NCBI GenBank assembly: GCA_017470505.1
Contig: JAFUYO010000046.1
Location: 1 to 64,000, forward strand
Reading direction: 5' to 3'
DNA: 64,000 bases
Origin: Butyrivibrio sp.
GTDB taxonomy: Bacteria; Bacillota; Clostridia; Lachnospirales; Lachnospiraceae
The notes under the pieces were generated by a model. That model saw nothing but the letters and a program-made list of their open reading frames with translations, was not told the DNA's origin and made no database searches. Position numbers and translations under genes: made by a program. Numbering within the stretch: the first letter of the stretch is position 1; each line of letters starts with the position of its first letter. Shown here piece by piece: positions 5,941 to 14,388 of the stretch.

Positions 5941-8229
5941 ATGAAAGCAAACAGGATTAGATTTATCACAGGTGGAATGGCAGCAGTTATGATCATGTCA
6001 AACATGGCTACAATGACTTCATTCGCAGCAGAGCCTGCACAGGAAGCAGTTCAGATCGAGGAGAGCGCAAATACAGGAAATGAAGATAGCGCACCCGCTG
6101 AGGATGAGGCACCTGCAGAGGAAACAGAAGAGAACAACGAGGAAGCTGCACCTGCTGAGGAGACAGCTCCGGCAGCAGAGACAACAGAAGCAGCACCCGC
6201 TGAGAACGAGGCACCCGCGCAGGAAACAGAGCAGAACATCGAAGCAGCTGCACCGACCGAGCAGATTGCACCGGCAGAGGAGACAATCCCTACAGCAGAG
6301 GCAGCACCGGCAGTTGAGACAACAGACACAGCCCCGGCTGAAGAGACAATCCCTGCAGAAGCGACAGCCCCTGCAGCAGAGACAGCAGAGACAGAAGAGA
6401 CAGCAGAAACAGCCCTTGTCGAGGAGGCAGGCCTTACAGAAGAGACAGCTACGTCAGAACTCATCACAGCAGATGCTCCCATCGAGGAGGCAGCTATGGC
6501 AGAAGAGGTAATCGCTGCAGACTCTGTCACGGAAGCAGCACTTATCGAGGAAGCACCTGAAGCAATCGAAGATCCCGCAAACGTTACACTTCTCCCCGGT
6601 GTGCCGATCATTTCCCTGGTGGCTGCAGCTGATCAGGAAGCAGTCAATGAGGAGGCTGCACCTGCAAAGCCTGAAGAAATCAAAGTTGTGGCCCGCAGAA
6701 GTTATATAGCATATGATGACGGCGGGTACACCCTTTTGGAATATTACGGTAACGGCGACCTCGCTATAAGCTTTTCAGAAAAAGCACCTATAAACTATGC
6801 AACCGAGGAGATCAGGGAGACCAAATACAAGGATGTTATCACAGCTGAAGCGCTGAAAGACATCAATGTTTACTGCTTTTATGATCTCTTCGATCGTGGA
6901 AAAGGAGAGGTGATACTAGATCATTATCTAGAGGACATAAAGTCAATGGTGGAAGAAGACAGAAAAGTGGAAGCAGAAAGAATAGCAAGGGAGAAGGCAG
7001 AAGCAGAAAGAATAGAGAAGGAGAAGGAGAAGGAGAAGGCTAAGGCTGAATTTGAGAGCGTTTTAAAGGCACAGTCGGATGCAATGTCAAAGAAGATTGA
7101 CAGATCGGTAGCAACTCTTATCGACAACAACAAGAACTCAAACTCAACGACTACCTACGGTGATAGGCTTGATGCATGGGAGACCAGCATGAACCTTGGA
7201 GACAGTGCCGTAGAAAACATCTCTACCAACCCGGAGTACGATGAAGTTCAGAAGCTTGTGAGATATGCAAACATTATCGGCGGAGAGAACAGCTGGAACA
7301 CCGCAAAGGATTCAATTCTTTACAAGCTTGAGCAGGCAACACAGGTATTTACCGGAGGAACAATGGCTGACCCTGAGGGCCGCGATATCTACGATCTGGC
7401 ATATGACACAACAGCACATGAGAGTCTTTTTGCAGGCGAAGTAATGCAGAAGAACGAGAACTACCTCCAGGTAAGGGTAGAGAGATTCATGACAAGCTGC
7501 AACGTATTCCTTGAGTGCCTTAAGGCTCACAAAGAGCTCAACGAGCTTACACAGGAGCAGGTCGATGCGATGGATGAACAGACATACACTCTTTACAAGA
7601 ACATCAAGAGCACAAACCACAGCATAGATTCGATGGTCAACAAGGTAAAAAATATCTTTTTCGGAACAGGCAAGGACAAAGAGGTTTACGGAAAGAGCAT
7701 ATTTGAAAACGCACAGGAGTACTACGCAAAGGACAAGACTGTATACATCAAAAACGGCGAAGCAAACACAGACCTTGAGGATAAACTCACTGTTCACTAC
7801 GGCAAAGAGTATTACGACAAGAAGAGCAAGGACGTTATCGACAGGGCAAAACACGTAAGAGACGATGGAAACAAGCATGTTAAGGAGTCAGGCCTTAAAG
7901 CAGATGACATCAAAAAGATCGGAGAGCAGGCAAAGGCAAATAATATGACAGTAAAGCAGTACCTTGCATACTGCGGGTTTGATGTATCAGATGTTCAGGA
8001 TGAGGGAATGCTCGTGTACCGCGGCTTCTGGGAGAGACATGGCATCAGCCTTACAGCAGCTACAGGAAGACTTGACGGCTACAAGATGAACGATAACAAG
8101 TCATCTGACAGCACAATCTATCTCAAGAATCATGTGTACACCCAGGAGTGGATTGAAGGCAAGAAGGAATACTACAAAAACGAAAACACCGGATACTACT
8201 ACTTCAAGGCAGTAGCAGAGGAAAAGTAA
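5941..8229 (+). CDS. large secreted Ala/Glu-rich protein of unknown function
   Basis: A strong ribosome-binding site (AAAGGAG) precedes this 762-residue product. Residues 1-30 are a signal peptide (MKANRIRF, hydrophobic core, SFAA cleavage region). Residues about 35-215 are low-complexity and built from imperfect units such as APAEETAPAAETTEAAPAEN. This is probably an extended, acidic, wall-spanning stalk. Residues about 230-320 form a compact region with RRSYIAYDDGGYTLLEYYG. A charged coiled coil follows (about 330-375, AEAERIEKEKEKEKAKAEFE). The last 380 residues are mixed alpha/beta with no motif I know. No LPXTG anchor or transmembrane tail is present, so it is either released or held by the stalk. 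It is preceded by a long repeat-rich gap and followed by a hairpin, so it is probably monocistronic. Confidence 0.8.
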   Translation: MKANRIRFITGGMAAVMIMSNMATMTSFAAEPAQEAVQIEESANTGNEDSAPAEDEAPAEETEENNEEAAPAEETAPAAETTEAAPAENEAPAQETEQNIEAAAPTEQIAPAEETIPTAEAAPAVETTDTAPAEETIPAEATAPAAETAETEETAETALVEEAGLTEETATSELITADAPIEEAAMAEEVIAADSVTEAALIEEAPEAIEDPANVTLLPGVPIISLVAAADQEAVNEEAAPAKPEEIKVVARRSYIAYDDGGYTLLEYYGNGDLAISFSEKAPINYATEEIRETKYKDVITAEALKDINVYCFYDLFDRGKGEVILDHYLEDIKSMVEEDRKVEAERIAREKAEAERIEKEKEKEKAKAEFESVLKAQSDAMSKKIDRSVATLIDNNKNSNSTTTYGDRLDAWETSMNLGDSAVENISTNPEYDEVQKLVRYANIIGGENSWNTAKDSILYKLEQATQVFTGGTMADPEGRDIYDLAYDTTAHESLFAGEVMQKNENYLQVRVERFMTSCNVFLECLKAHKELNELTQEQVDAMDEQTYTLYKNIKSTNHSIDSMVNKVKNIFFGTGKDKEVYGKSIFENAQEYYAKDKTVYIKNGEANTDLEDKLTVHYGKEYYDKKSKDVIDRAKHVRDDGNKHVKESGLKADDIKKIGEQAKANNMTVKQYLAYCGFDVSDVQDEGMLVYRGFWERHGISLTAATGRLDGYKMNDNKSSDSTIYLKNHVYTQEWIEGKKEYYKNENTGYYYFKAVAEEK

Positions 8230-8304
8230 TCAGCTCTCGGAAACTGAACAGCAACGAAAAGAAACACGGTTTTGTGGTAAAATTAAATACAGGTGCAAAA
8301 AATC

Positions 8305-8339
8305 ATGCTTCTCCCGGTTAAATACACCGGGAGAAGCAT
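8305..8339 (+). terminator. strong hairpin after the secreted-protein gene
   Basis: ATGCTTCTCCCGG (8305-8317) pairs perfectly with CCGGGAGAAGCAT (8327-8339) around a 9-base loop. The stem lies 76 bases past the stop of the secreted protein and 16 bases before the next start. Only one T follows, so it is not a standard intrinsic terminator. It may shield the 3' end or affect translation of the phosphatase gene. Confidence 0.5.
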
Positions 8340-8354
8340 TGCGCTGTTAAAATT

Positions 8355-10082
8355 ATGAGTGGGAAAAATATGGCAGGACGCTCGGTAAAAAAACAAAAGA
8401 ATACTTCACTGTCCCTTCGCGCAGTCAGGTTTACATTTATGTGCTGCATGTTATTCTGGCTGGTTTCTGTGACAATCGGACTGACGCTTTATGGAAGGGT
8501 GCTGCTCAACCAGTATATCAGACACGCCTTTGATACGGCGGAGGGAGTTTCCAACTCTGTGATGAGGGGGGCAGATTCTGCCACCCTCTCAAAAGAAGTC
8601 ATGGAAATATACAACTCTCTTTCAGATGAGGAGAGGTTAAAAAACGGCACTGATGAATACAGGGATTATTACTCACAGATAGACATGTCAAAGGGCGGAG
8701 CTTATAACGTGCTGGTACACATGCTCGATGCCTACACCAGGGATCTGGATGAGATCAATCTGATATATCTTGCCATGTACGACCAGAAAAACGCTTCTCT
8801 CGTCTATATCGTTGACCCCGAAACAGAGGATCCTCTTATGCCGGGTGATTGGGAAAAGGTTGACAGGGCTGAGGCGAAACGCTTTTTGAATTGGGACGGG
8901 AAAGGTCCACTTTATTACATAAACAACACAGAGAGCTACGGCTGGCTCTGTACGGCGGGAGTTCCCATCAGAGACTTAAAGGACAGACAGGGTCCGGTCC
9001 TTGCATTCGTTTTAGTGGATGTGAAAATCAATACCGTCATCAGCGGGATTTTGGACTACGCTGTCAAGATCACGCTCGCTCTTTTGATTGTAAGTGCGCT
9101 CATCATGCTGGCCATCATGAAGCACATAGGAAGGACTATCGTTGAGCCTATCAACGCAATCGCCGAAGCCGCTGAGAAGTATGTAAAAGAAAAGCATGAG
9201 AGCAGCTCGCCTGAAGGCGTCTTTACAGCTCTTTCCATAAATACCGGAGATGAGCTTGAGAACCTGAGCAATGTCATGGCGGATATGGAAAAAGACCTCT
9301 CTGTCTATGTGGAAAACATCACGGATATGACCGCGAAAGAGGAGCGCGTGAGAGCAGAGATAGATATGGCAGCCCGGATACAGAAGTCCGCCCTGCCCGA
9401 CAAATTCCCTGCTTTCCCGGACAGGCAGGAATTTGACATCTATGCGGTCATGGAAGCAGCCAAAAAAGTCGGCGGCGATTTTTACGATTTTTTCCTGATA
9501 GACAAAGACCATTTGTGTATTGCGATTGCTGATGTCTCCGGCAAAGGAATACCCGCAGCTCTTTTCATGATGTCCTCCAAGATAATACTGGACAACAACG
9601 CGAGTTTGGGCAAAACTCCGGCAGAGATACTGACTGCGTCAAACAATGCCATATGCCTTAACAATGAACTGACGATGTTTGTTTCGGTCTGGCTGGGAAT
9701 ACTTGATCTTAAAACGGGAGTTCTGACTTTCTCGAATGCGGGACATGAGCCGGCAGCTGTCTGTCACAAAGATGGAGACTTTACTCTGGTAGAGGCAGAG
9801 CATAACCCTGCTATGGGGATCATCAAAGGGGCGTCCTACACAGACATGACAGCTGAGCTGACCCACGGCGATAAGCTTTTTATCTATACAGACGGCATCA
9901 CAGAGGCAGCAGATAGCAACAGAAAATTTTTTGGCAAAAACCGCATGATCGATGCGCTGAATGACCTTAAAAATGAGGAGCCGAGATCTGTAGTTGAGGG
10001 CGTAAATGAGAGGATCAGGTCTTTTACAAAAGGGGCGGAGCAATTCGATGACATAACAATGCTCTGCATCACATACAGGTGA
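8355..10082 (+). CDS. membrane sensor with HAMP and SpoIIE-type PP2C phosphatase domain
   Basis: The protein has 575 residues. A first membrane segment (about 22-46) and a second (about 233-256) bracket an extracytoplasmic sensor region of about 185 residues. A HAMP-like linker follows (EPINAIAEAAEKY, about 262-320). From about residue 360 there is a PPM/SpoIIE phosphatase: VGGDFYDF and IAIADVSGKGIPAALFM carry metal-binding Asp residues, IYTDGITEA (about 510) and FDDITML (about 563) complete the site. RsbU-type enzymes of this kind dephosphorylate STAS antagonists, and a STAS protein is encoded at 3555. The ATG at 8355 lacks a clear ribosome-binding site, and an in-frame ATG at 8370 is an alternative. 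Confidence 0.88.
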   Translation: MSGKNMAGRSVKKQKNTSLSLRAVRFTFMCCMLFWLVSVTIGLTLYGRVLLNQYIRHAFDTAEGVSNSVMRGADSATLSKEVMEIYNSLSDEERLKNGTDEYRDYYSQIDMSKGGAYNVLVHMLDAYTRDLDEINLIYLAMYDQKNASLVYIVDPETEDPLMPGDWEKVDRAEAKRFLNWDGKGPLYYINNTESYGWLCTAGVPIRDLKDRQGPVLAFVLVDVKINTVISGILDYAVKITLALLIVSALIMLAIMKHIGRTIVEPINAIAEAAEKYVKEKHESSSPEGVFTALSINTGDELENLSNVMADMEKDLSVYVENITDMTAKEERVRAEIDMAARIQKSALPDKFPAFPDRQEFDIYAVMEAAKKVGGDFYDFFLIDKDHLCIAIADVSGKGIPAALFMMSSKIILDNNASLGKTPAEILTASNNAICLNNELTMFVSVWLGILDLKTGVLTFSNAGHEPAAVCHKDGDFTLVEAEHNPAMGIIKGASYTDMTAELTHGDKLFIYTDGITEAADSNRKFFGKNRMIDALNDLKNEEPRSVVEGVNERIRSFTKGAEQFDDITMLCITYR

Positions 10083-10172
10083 TTTTTTGAAAAATTAGTA
10101 CACAATCTGAAAAATGTGTTATAGTGTAGGTTGATATTTTATGTGCTGATACCTATTTCAGGAGGATGGATT

Positions 10173-11540
10173 ATGGACGAAGGCTTGCCTTCAGTCAGTA
10201 TTTTCGCTTTTTTTGTCATTCTCATCGTGGACATTCTGATACACGGTTTCGGGATTGCTATCGACCATTCGAGCAAAGAGGAGATTGAGAAAAAAAGCAG
10301 CGAGAACAAAGATAAACTGAGTGAGAAACTTCTTTTGCTGCTGGAAAACGAGACGCCTTTTATAGAGGCAATGCAGCTTCTCACGATCATAATGAACATG
10401 CTTTTGGGAGGCTATGTGGCCGCCGGTTTTGGAAGATATTTTCTAGCGCTTTTGGGAGCGGATGAAAAGAGCGCCCTCTGGGTCATTTGCTTCCTTGTGA
10501 CCGGGCTCATTGTGGCTCTCATTATCATGTGCTTCGGGGTGCTGATACCGACGAGGCTGGCTGTAAGGAACCCGGAAAAATGGCTGAAGAGCTGTTTTTA
10601 TCCGGTCAGCATCATAGCCCATATCTTCATGCCTTTTGCGGCGATCGCGAGACTACTTTCAAACGGACTTTTGTACCTTGGGGGCGTTCGGGGAGATGAC
10701 AATCTGACCGATGTCACTGAGGAAGAGATAAAGTCGATGGTAAATGAGGGCCAGGAGCAGGGGGTCATCCAGGAGTCCGAGGCCGACATGATCACCAACA
10801 TCTTTGAGTTCTCCGACAAAGAGGCGCAGGATATCATGACCAACAGAAATGCCATGGTCGCAATTGATGCCAACATGAGCCTGAAGGAAGCGGTCAGCTT
10901 CATGATGGATACGAACAACTCGAGATTCCCTGTGTATCTCGACGACATCGACCACATCATCGGCATCATGCACATAAGGGATGCCATGAAAAAGCTCTCA
11001 GACGAGACGGATTCGGAACTCCCGATCAGAAAAATCAAAGGTCTTTTGCGGCAGCCCAAATTTGTCCCCGAGACCAGGAACATTGATTCGCTTTTCCACA
11101 GCATGCAGTCCTCCAAGACTCAGATGGTGGTTGTCATTGACGAGTACGGACAGACTGCGGGGCTTGTGTCGATGGAGGACATCCTCGAGGAAATCGTCGG
11201 AAACATCATGGACGAGTACGACGAGGACGAGAACTACGTAAAGCCGACCAGGAATGCCGGCGAGTTTACCGTCGACGGCAAGACACCTCTTGAAGTCCTT
11301 GAAAAGAGATTTGGTATTGACTTTGGCGACATCGAGTTTGAGACGCTTAACGGCTTTCTGATCTCAAAGCTCGACAGGATACCGGACTCAGACGAGGAGT
11401 TTGAGATCAAAGTTTCCGGCTACAATTTCAAGATCCTTTCCGTTCAGAACCATATGGTTTCGAGCGTTCTTTTAACGAAACTGCCCAAGGAGCAAGAGGA
11501 GGATACGGAAGCGGATACGAATCAGAGAGAACAAAAATAG
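10173..11540 (+). CDS. CNNM/CorC (hemolysin C) family transporter
   Basis: The start at 10173 follows AGGAGG by 7 bases and is better than the upstream in-frame ATG at 10131. The 455-residue protein has an N-terminal membrane domain (DUF21/CNNM type, segments about 9-30, 75-105, 110-138 and 145-170). A CBS-domain pair follows (about 215-335, with IMTNRNAMVAIDANMS, SRFPVYLDDIDHIIGIMHIRD and MVVVIDEYGQTAGLVSMEDI). It ends with a CorC_HlyC domain (about 355-435, GFLISKLDRIPDSDEEF). The family moves Mg2+ or other divalent cations, with CBS domains sensing nucleotide. A 12-base tandem duplication (11531-11554) covers its stop codon. Confidence 0.9.
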   Translation: MDEGLPSVSIFAFFVILIVDILIHGFGIAIDHSSKEEIEKKSSENKDKLSEKLLLLLENETPFIEAMQLLTIIMNMLLGGYVAAGFGRYFLALLGADEKSALWVICFLVTGLIVALIIMCFGVLIPTRLAVRNPEKWLKSCFYPVSIIAHIFMPFAAIARLLSNGLLYLGGVRGDDNLTDVTEEEIKSMVNEGQEQGVIQESEADMITNIFEFSDKEAQDIMTNRNAMVAIDANMSLKEAVSFMMDTNNSRFPVYLDDIDHIIGIMHIRDAMKKLSDETDSELPIRKIKGLLRQPKFVPETRNIDSLFHSMQSSKTQMVVVIDEYGQTAGLVSMEDILEEIVGNIMDEYDEDENYVKPTRNAGEFTVDGKTPLEVLEKRFGIDFGDIEFETLNGFLISKLDRIPDSDEEFEIKVSGYNFKILSVQNHMVSSVLLTKLPKEQEEDTEADTNQREQK

Positions 11541-11576
11541 TTACAAAAATAGTTATAATATGAAAGGAAGTTTTTT

Positions 11577-12314
11577 ATGTCAGGACATTCAAAATTCGCG
11601 AACATCAAACACAAGAAGGAAAAGAATGATGCAGCAAAGGGCAAGATCTTTACAATAATAGGAAGAGAGATTGCTGTTGCTGTTAAGGAGGGAGGACCGG
11701 ACCCGAACAATAACTTCAAGCTTGCAACCGTTATCGCCAAGGCAAAGGCCAACAACATGCCCAACGATACCATTGAGCGCGGAATCAAGAAGGCATCCGG
11801 GGCTGACGGCAGCGTGGACTACAAGAGCATCACATACGAAGGATACGGCCCGGGAGGAACAGCTATCATCGTTGAGACTCTCACTGATAACCAGAACAGG
11901 ACTGCTTCCAATGTAAAGGCTGCTTTTTCCAAGGGAAACGGAAATGTCGGAACACCCGGCTGCGTATCATACATGTTTGACAACAAGGGTCAGATCCTCA
12001 TCGACAAAGAGGAGTGCTCAATGGGCTCTGATGACCTCATGATGCTGGTTCTCGATGCGGGCGCTGACGACTTTAACGAGGAGGAAGACAGCTATGAGAT
12101 TCTGACTTCGCCCGACAGCTTTGAGGCTGTTGTGACAGCGCTCAACAACGAAAAGATAGAAGCAGCTTCGGCAGAGGTGACAATGATCCCTCAGAATTAC
12201 GTGGCAGTTACAGATCCTGAAAACGTCAAGCTCCTCACAAGGATACTTGATCTTCTTGAAGAGGATGACGATGTACAGGCTGTATATCACAACTGGGAAG
12301 AGCCCGAAGAGTGA
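11577..12314 (+). CDS. yebC: YebC/PmpR family protein
   Basis: The 245-residue protein matches the YebC/TACO1 family end to end. The N-terminus is MSGHSKFANIKHKKEKND, followed by FTIIGREIAVAVKEGGPDP, NMPNDTIERGIKKASG and YEGYGPGGTAIIVE. The C-terminus ends in a short acidic segment. Family members have been described as transcriptional regulators and, more recently, as ribosome-associated factors that relieve stalling at proline stretches. AAAGGAAG lies just upstream of the start. The gene is 37 bases after the CNNM gene, and a TATAAT sequence in that gap could give it its own promoter, though no good -35 is visible. Confidence 0.95.
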   Translation: MSGHSKFANIKHKKEKNDAAKGKIFTIIGREIAVAVKEGGPDPNNNFKLATVIAKAKANNMPNDTIERGIKKASGADGSVDYKSITYEGYGPGGTAIIVETLTDNQNRTASNVKAAFSKGNGNVGTPGCVSYMFDNKGQILIDKEECSMGSDDLMMLVLDAGADDFNEEEDSYEILTSPDSFEAVVTALNNEKIEAASAEVTMIPQNYVAVTDPENVKLLTRILDLLEEDDDVQAVYHNWEEPEE

Positions 12315-12340
12315 TCTTCCCTTAAACGCTCTGCGAGGAT

Positions 12341-12411
12341 GCGCAGAAATCCGAAGTATAGGGCTTTTCGCGTTCGCGGATTTTGCGCTTGAAACACCTG
12401 ATCAGTGTTTC
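12341..12411. other. two hairpins in the yebC downstream gap
   Basis: GCGCAGAAATCCG (12341-12353) pairs with CGGATTTTGCGC (12377-12388), with one bulged G. Just after it, GAAACACCTGATCAGTGTTTC (12391-12411) is a near-perfect palindrome related to the hairpins at 5459 and 44435. AATTTTTAAC follows. These probably end the yebC transcript or protect its 3' end. Confidence 0.5.
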
Positions 12412-12448
12412 CCTGAAATTTTTAACAGCTTATGGGGGTTCTGAAAGA

Positions 12449-14365
12449 ATGAGACTTAGACGTGCATGGCCTGCAATTGGTATATGGGCAGTATTTTTGA
12501 TATTCAATATTGTGATGGTGGCAAGCTACAGTTTCTTTTCAGGACTCTTTCCATCTGAAAACGCACTTATATACAGCGGTGTTTTTACCGCACTTTCCAT
12601 ATTTCTGATGTCTTTGATCACCATTTTGCTTGGAAGGGCTTGTGAGAGAGCGGACCTGATCAAAGTTACATCGGGAACTCTTTTTAAAGCGATGTATTCA
12701 TGTCTCATCGTCGTCATCATAGCGGCGGGGGTGTGGTACAGGATTGACATCCTCGCGGCACAGACAGGCGATGTCATCGGCAAGTACAGCCTCTATGAGA
12801 ACGCGATGGTGGGGGGTGTCAACATCACTCCGGAGTACGACCTCTTGTCCATCCTGTACTCGAAAATACTGAATCTCATTCTGTTCTTTACGGGGAATTT
12901 CATCTCGGTTCCGTTCTTCTTTCAGATTGCGTGCTTTGCAGTGTTTATGATCTGCAGTTACTTCACTGTCAAGCTGCTGCTCGGGCGCACGGCTGCATTC
13001 ATATATATATCATATATATGTTTTATGCCTGTGTTCACCTACAAGTTTACGGGACTGCTTCTCTCCACAGATTCACTGTTTATGGCGATGTTCGGCCTTG
13101 AGCTCCTGTTGGTCGCAATATACTTAACAGGTGCCTCTCTTGGCACATACATATCAAAGCTCTGGATCATATGGTATGTTTTCCTCGGTGCGGCAGTGGG
13201 CTTCATGGCATATGTGGACGCGGGTACTATCATAATGATCCTTCCGTTCATCTTATCGAGTCTTTTCCTCTTTGGGAAAAAGATATCACAGGAAGCGAAG
13301 AGGCTTTTGTTTATTGTGCCGGGAGCTATACTATGCTTCGTTCTCATGCTCGCGCAGGAGCAGGGCTTTTTGAAGATAGGAGAGAGGTTCTCGAACTGGG
13401 CGGGATACTATTTCCACAACCTCAATACCTTCAGCATGTTCTGGACATATACGGACTACAAGCTGATCTACCTGGTGACGGTTGTCGTCATGTCGGGAGT
13501 CATCGTGGGCTTTTGGAGAAACCGAAGGATAGAGAAGGTTTCTCCCTGGCTCTGGTCTATGATATTCATATTTGCGACGGTTCCGTTTATGGGCGCAACG
13601 CGCATGAATACACAGGTTTTCGTGACGGTTTACTACGCATTTATACTTGGGTGTGTCGGCAGCCTTACCATGATGTCCTCCAGTGAGGGAATGGTAGGTC
13701 AGTCAGCATCTGAGTCGGTTGCAACCATCGAGGAGGCCATCGCAGCAAACGAGAAGAGCGATGCAGCTGCCGGCGAGGCAATTGCAGCCGGTGCAGAGCC
13801 TGCGCTTGAGACGGCGATGCCTGGAGCAGCAGGCGAGCATGGATTCAGCACGGCAGAGCCTGCGCTTGATGTGGCGATGCCTGAAACTGCAGTCGAGCCT
13901 GTATTGGGGGCGGAGCAGCCAGTCGAGCCTGAATTCAGGTCGGCAGAGCCTGCACTTGATGCGGCACATGAACAAGACACAGAAGAGCCTTCAATTGCGT
14001 ATACATATGGTTCCTCTGAGGCTTCACCTGAGCCTGAGATTTCTACGACATCGCCTGAGGCATCTGTATTTAATTCAGCTCAGTTTACAGAGCCTGCAAA
14101 GGAGCATGCACCTGAGCCCGAGCATCTCTTCGTGCCCGAAGGTATGGTACTGCCGCAGGATGCTGAGGATGCAGACCTTACTCCGAGGATGAAGATGCCT
14201 GAATTCAAGGCGCCTGTCGGATCAGACGGAAAAGTAGAGAAACTGAAGGTTGGCGGCTACAGGCAGGATTCTTCTGCTGATGCAGAATCTGATGTGCTTG
14301 AAGCCTTGAAGCCTGCTGACGACTTTGACATTGCGTTCACACCCGGTGATGATTTTGATATTTGA
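12449..14365 (+). CDS. polytopic membrane protein with Ala/Glu/Pro-rich cytoplasmic tail
   Basis: The start at 12449 follows GGGGG at 12434-12438; the ATG at 12383 would add an unlikely extension. The product is 638 residues. Residues about 10-430 hold ten or more membrane segments with short loops, an architecture like GT-C glycosyltransferases or mannosyltransferase-like proteins. I see no convincing catalytic Asp motif, so the function stays open. The tail (about 440-640) is low complexity, with repeats of the type SAEPALDVAMPET, and closes on PADDFDIAFTPGDDFDI, where DDFDI is duplicated. The tail is acidic and probably disordered in the cytoplasm. It lies 24 bases upstream of the M16C peptidase gene. 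Confidence 0.75.
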   Translation: MRLRRAWPAIGIWAVFLIFNIVMVASYSFFSGLFPSENALIYSGVFTALSIFLMSLITILLGRACERADLIKVTSGTLFKAMYSCLIVVIIAAGVWYRIDILAAQTGDVIGKYSLYENAMVGGVNITPEYDLLSILYSKILNLILFFTGNFISVPFFFQIACFAVFMICSYFTVKLLLGRTAAFIYISYICFMPVFTYKFTGLLLSTDSLFMAMFGLELLLVAIYLTGASLGTYISKLWIIWYVFLGAAVGFMAYVDAGTIIMILPFILSSLFLFGKKISQEAKRLLFIVPGAILCFVLMLAQEQGFLKIGERFSNWAGYYFHNLNTFSMFWTYTDYKLIYLVTVVVMSGVIVGFWRNRRIEKVSPWLWSMIFIFATVPFMGATRMNTQVFVTVYYAFILGCVGSLTMMSSSEGMVGQSASESVATIEEAIAANEKSDAAAGEAIAAGAEPALETAMPGAAGEHGFSTAEPALDVAMPETAVEPVLGAEQPVEPEFRSAEPALDAAHEQDTEEPSIAYTYGSSEASPEPEISTTSPEASVFNSAQFTEPAKEHAPEPEHLFVPEGMVLPQDAEDADLTPRMKMPEFKAPVGSDGKVEKLKVGGYRQDSSADAESDVLEALKPADDFDIAFTPGDDFDI

Positions 14366-14388
14366 TCTAATACAAACAAGGAGTACAA

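Noticed and set aside
6080..6511. Second plus-strand frame rich in Arg/Gln/Leu
   Set aside because: It is an out-of-frame reading of the GCA/GAG repeats in the secreted protein gene.
6051..6611. Minus-strand frame of 186 codons opposite the secreted protein
   Set aside because: It is an antisense shadow of the Ala/Glu repeat region: low-complexity Ser/Ala/Val sequence, no ribosome-binding site, and the plus-strand gene has signal peptide and RBS.
7312..7878. Minus-strand frame of 188 codons opposite the secreted protein's C-terminal half
   Set aside because: It reads as Val/Leu/Cys-rich nonsense with no ribosome-binding site, while the plus strand is one continuous frame with a signal peptide.
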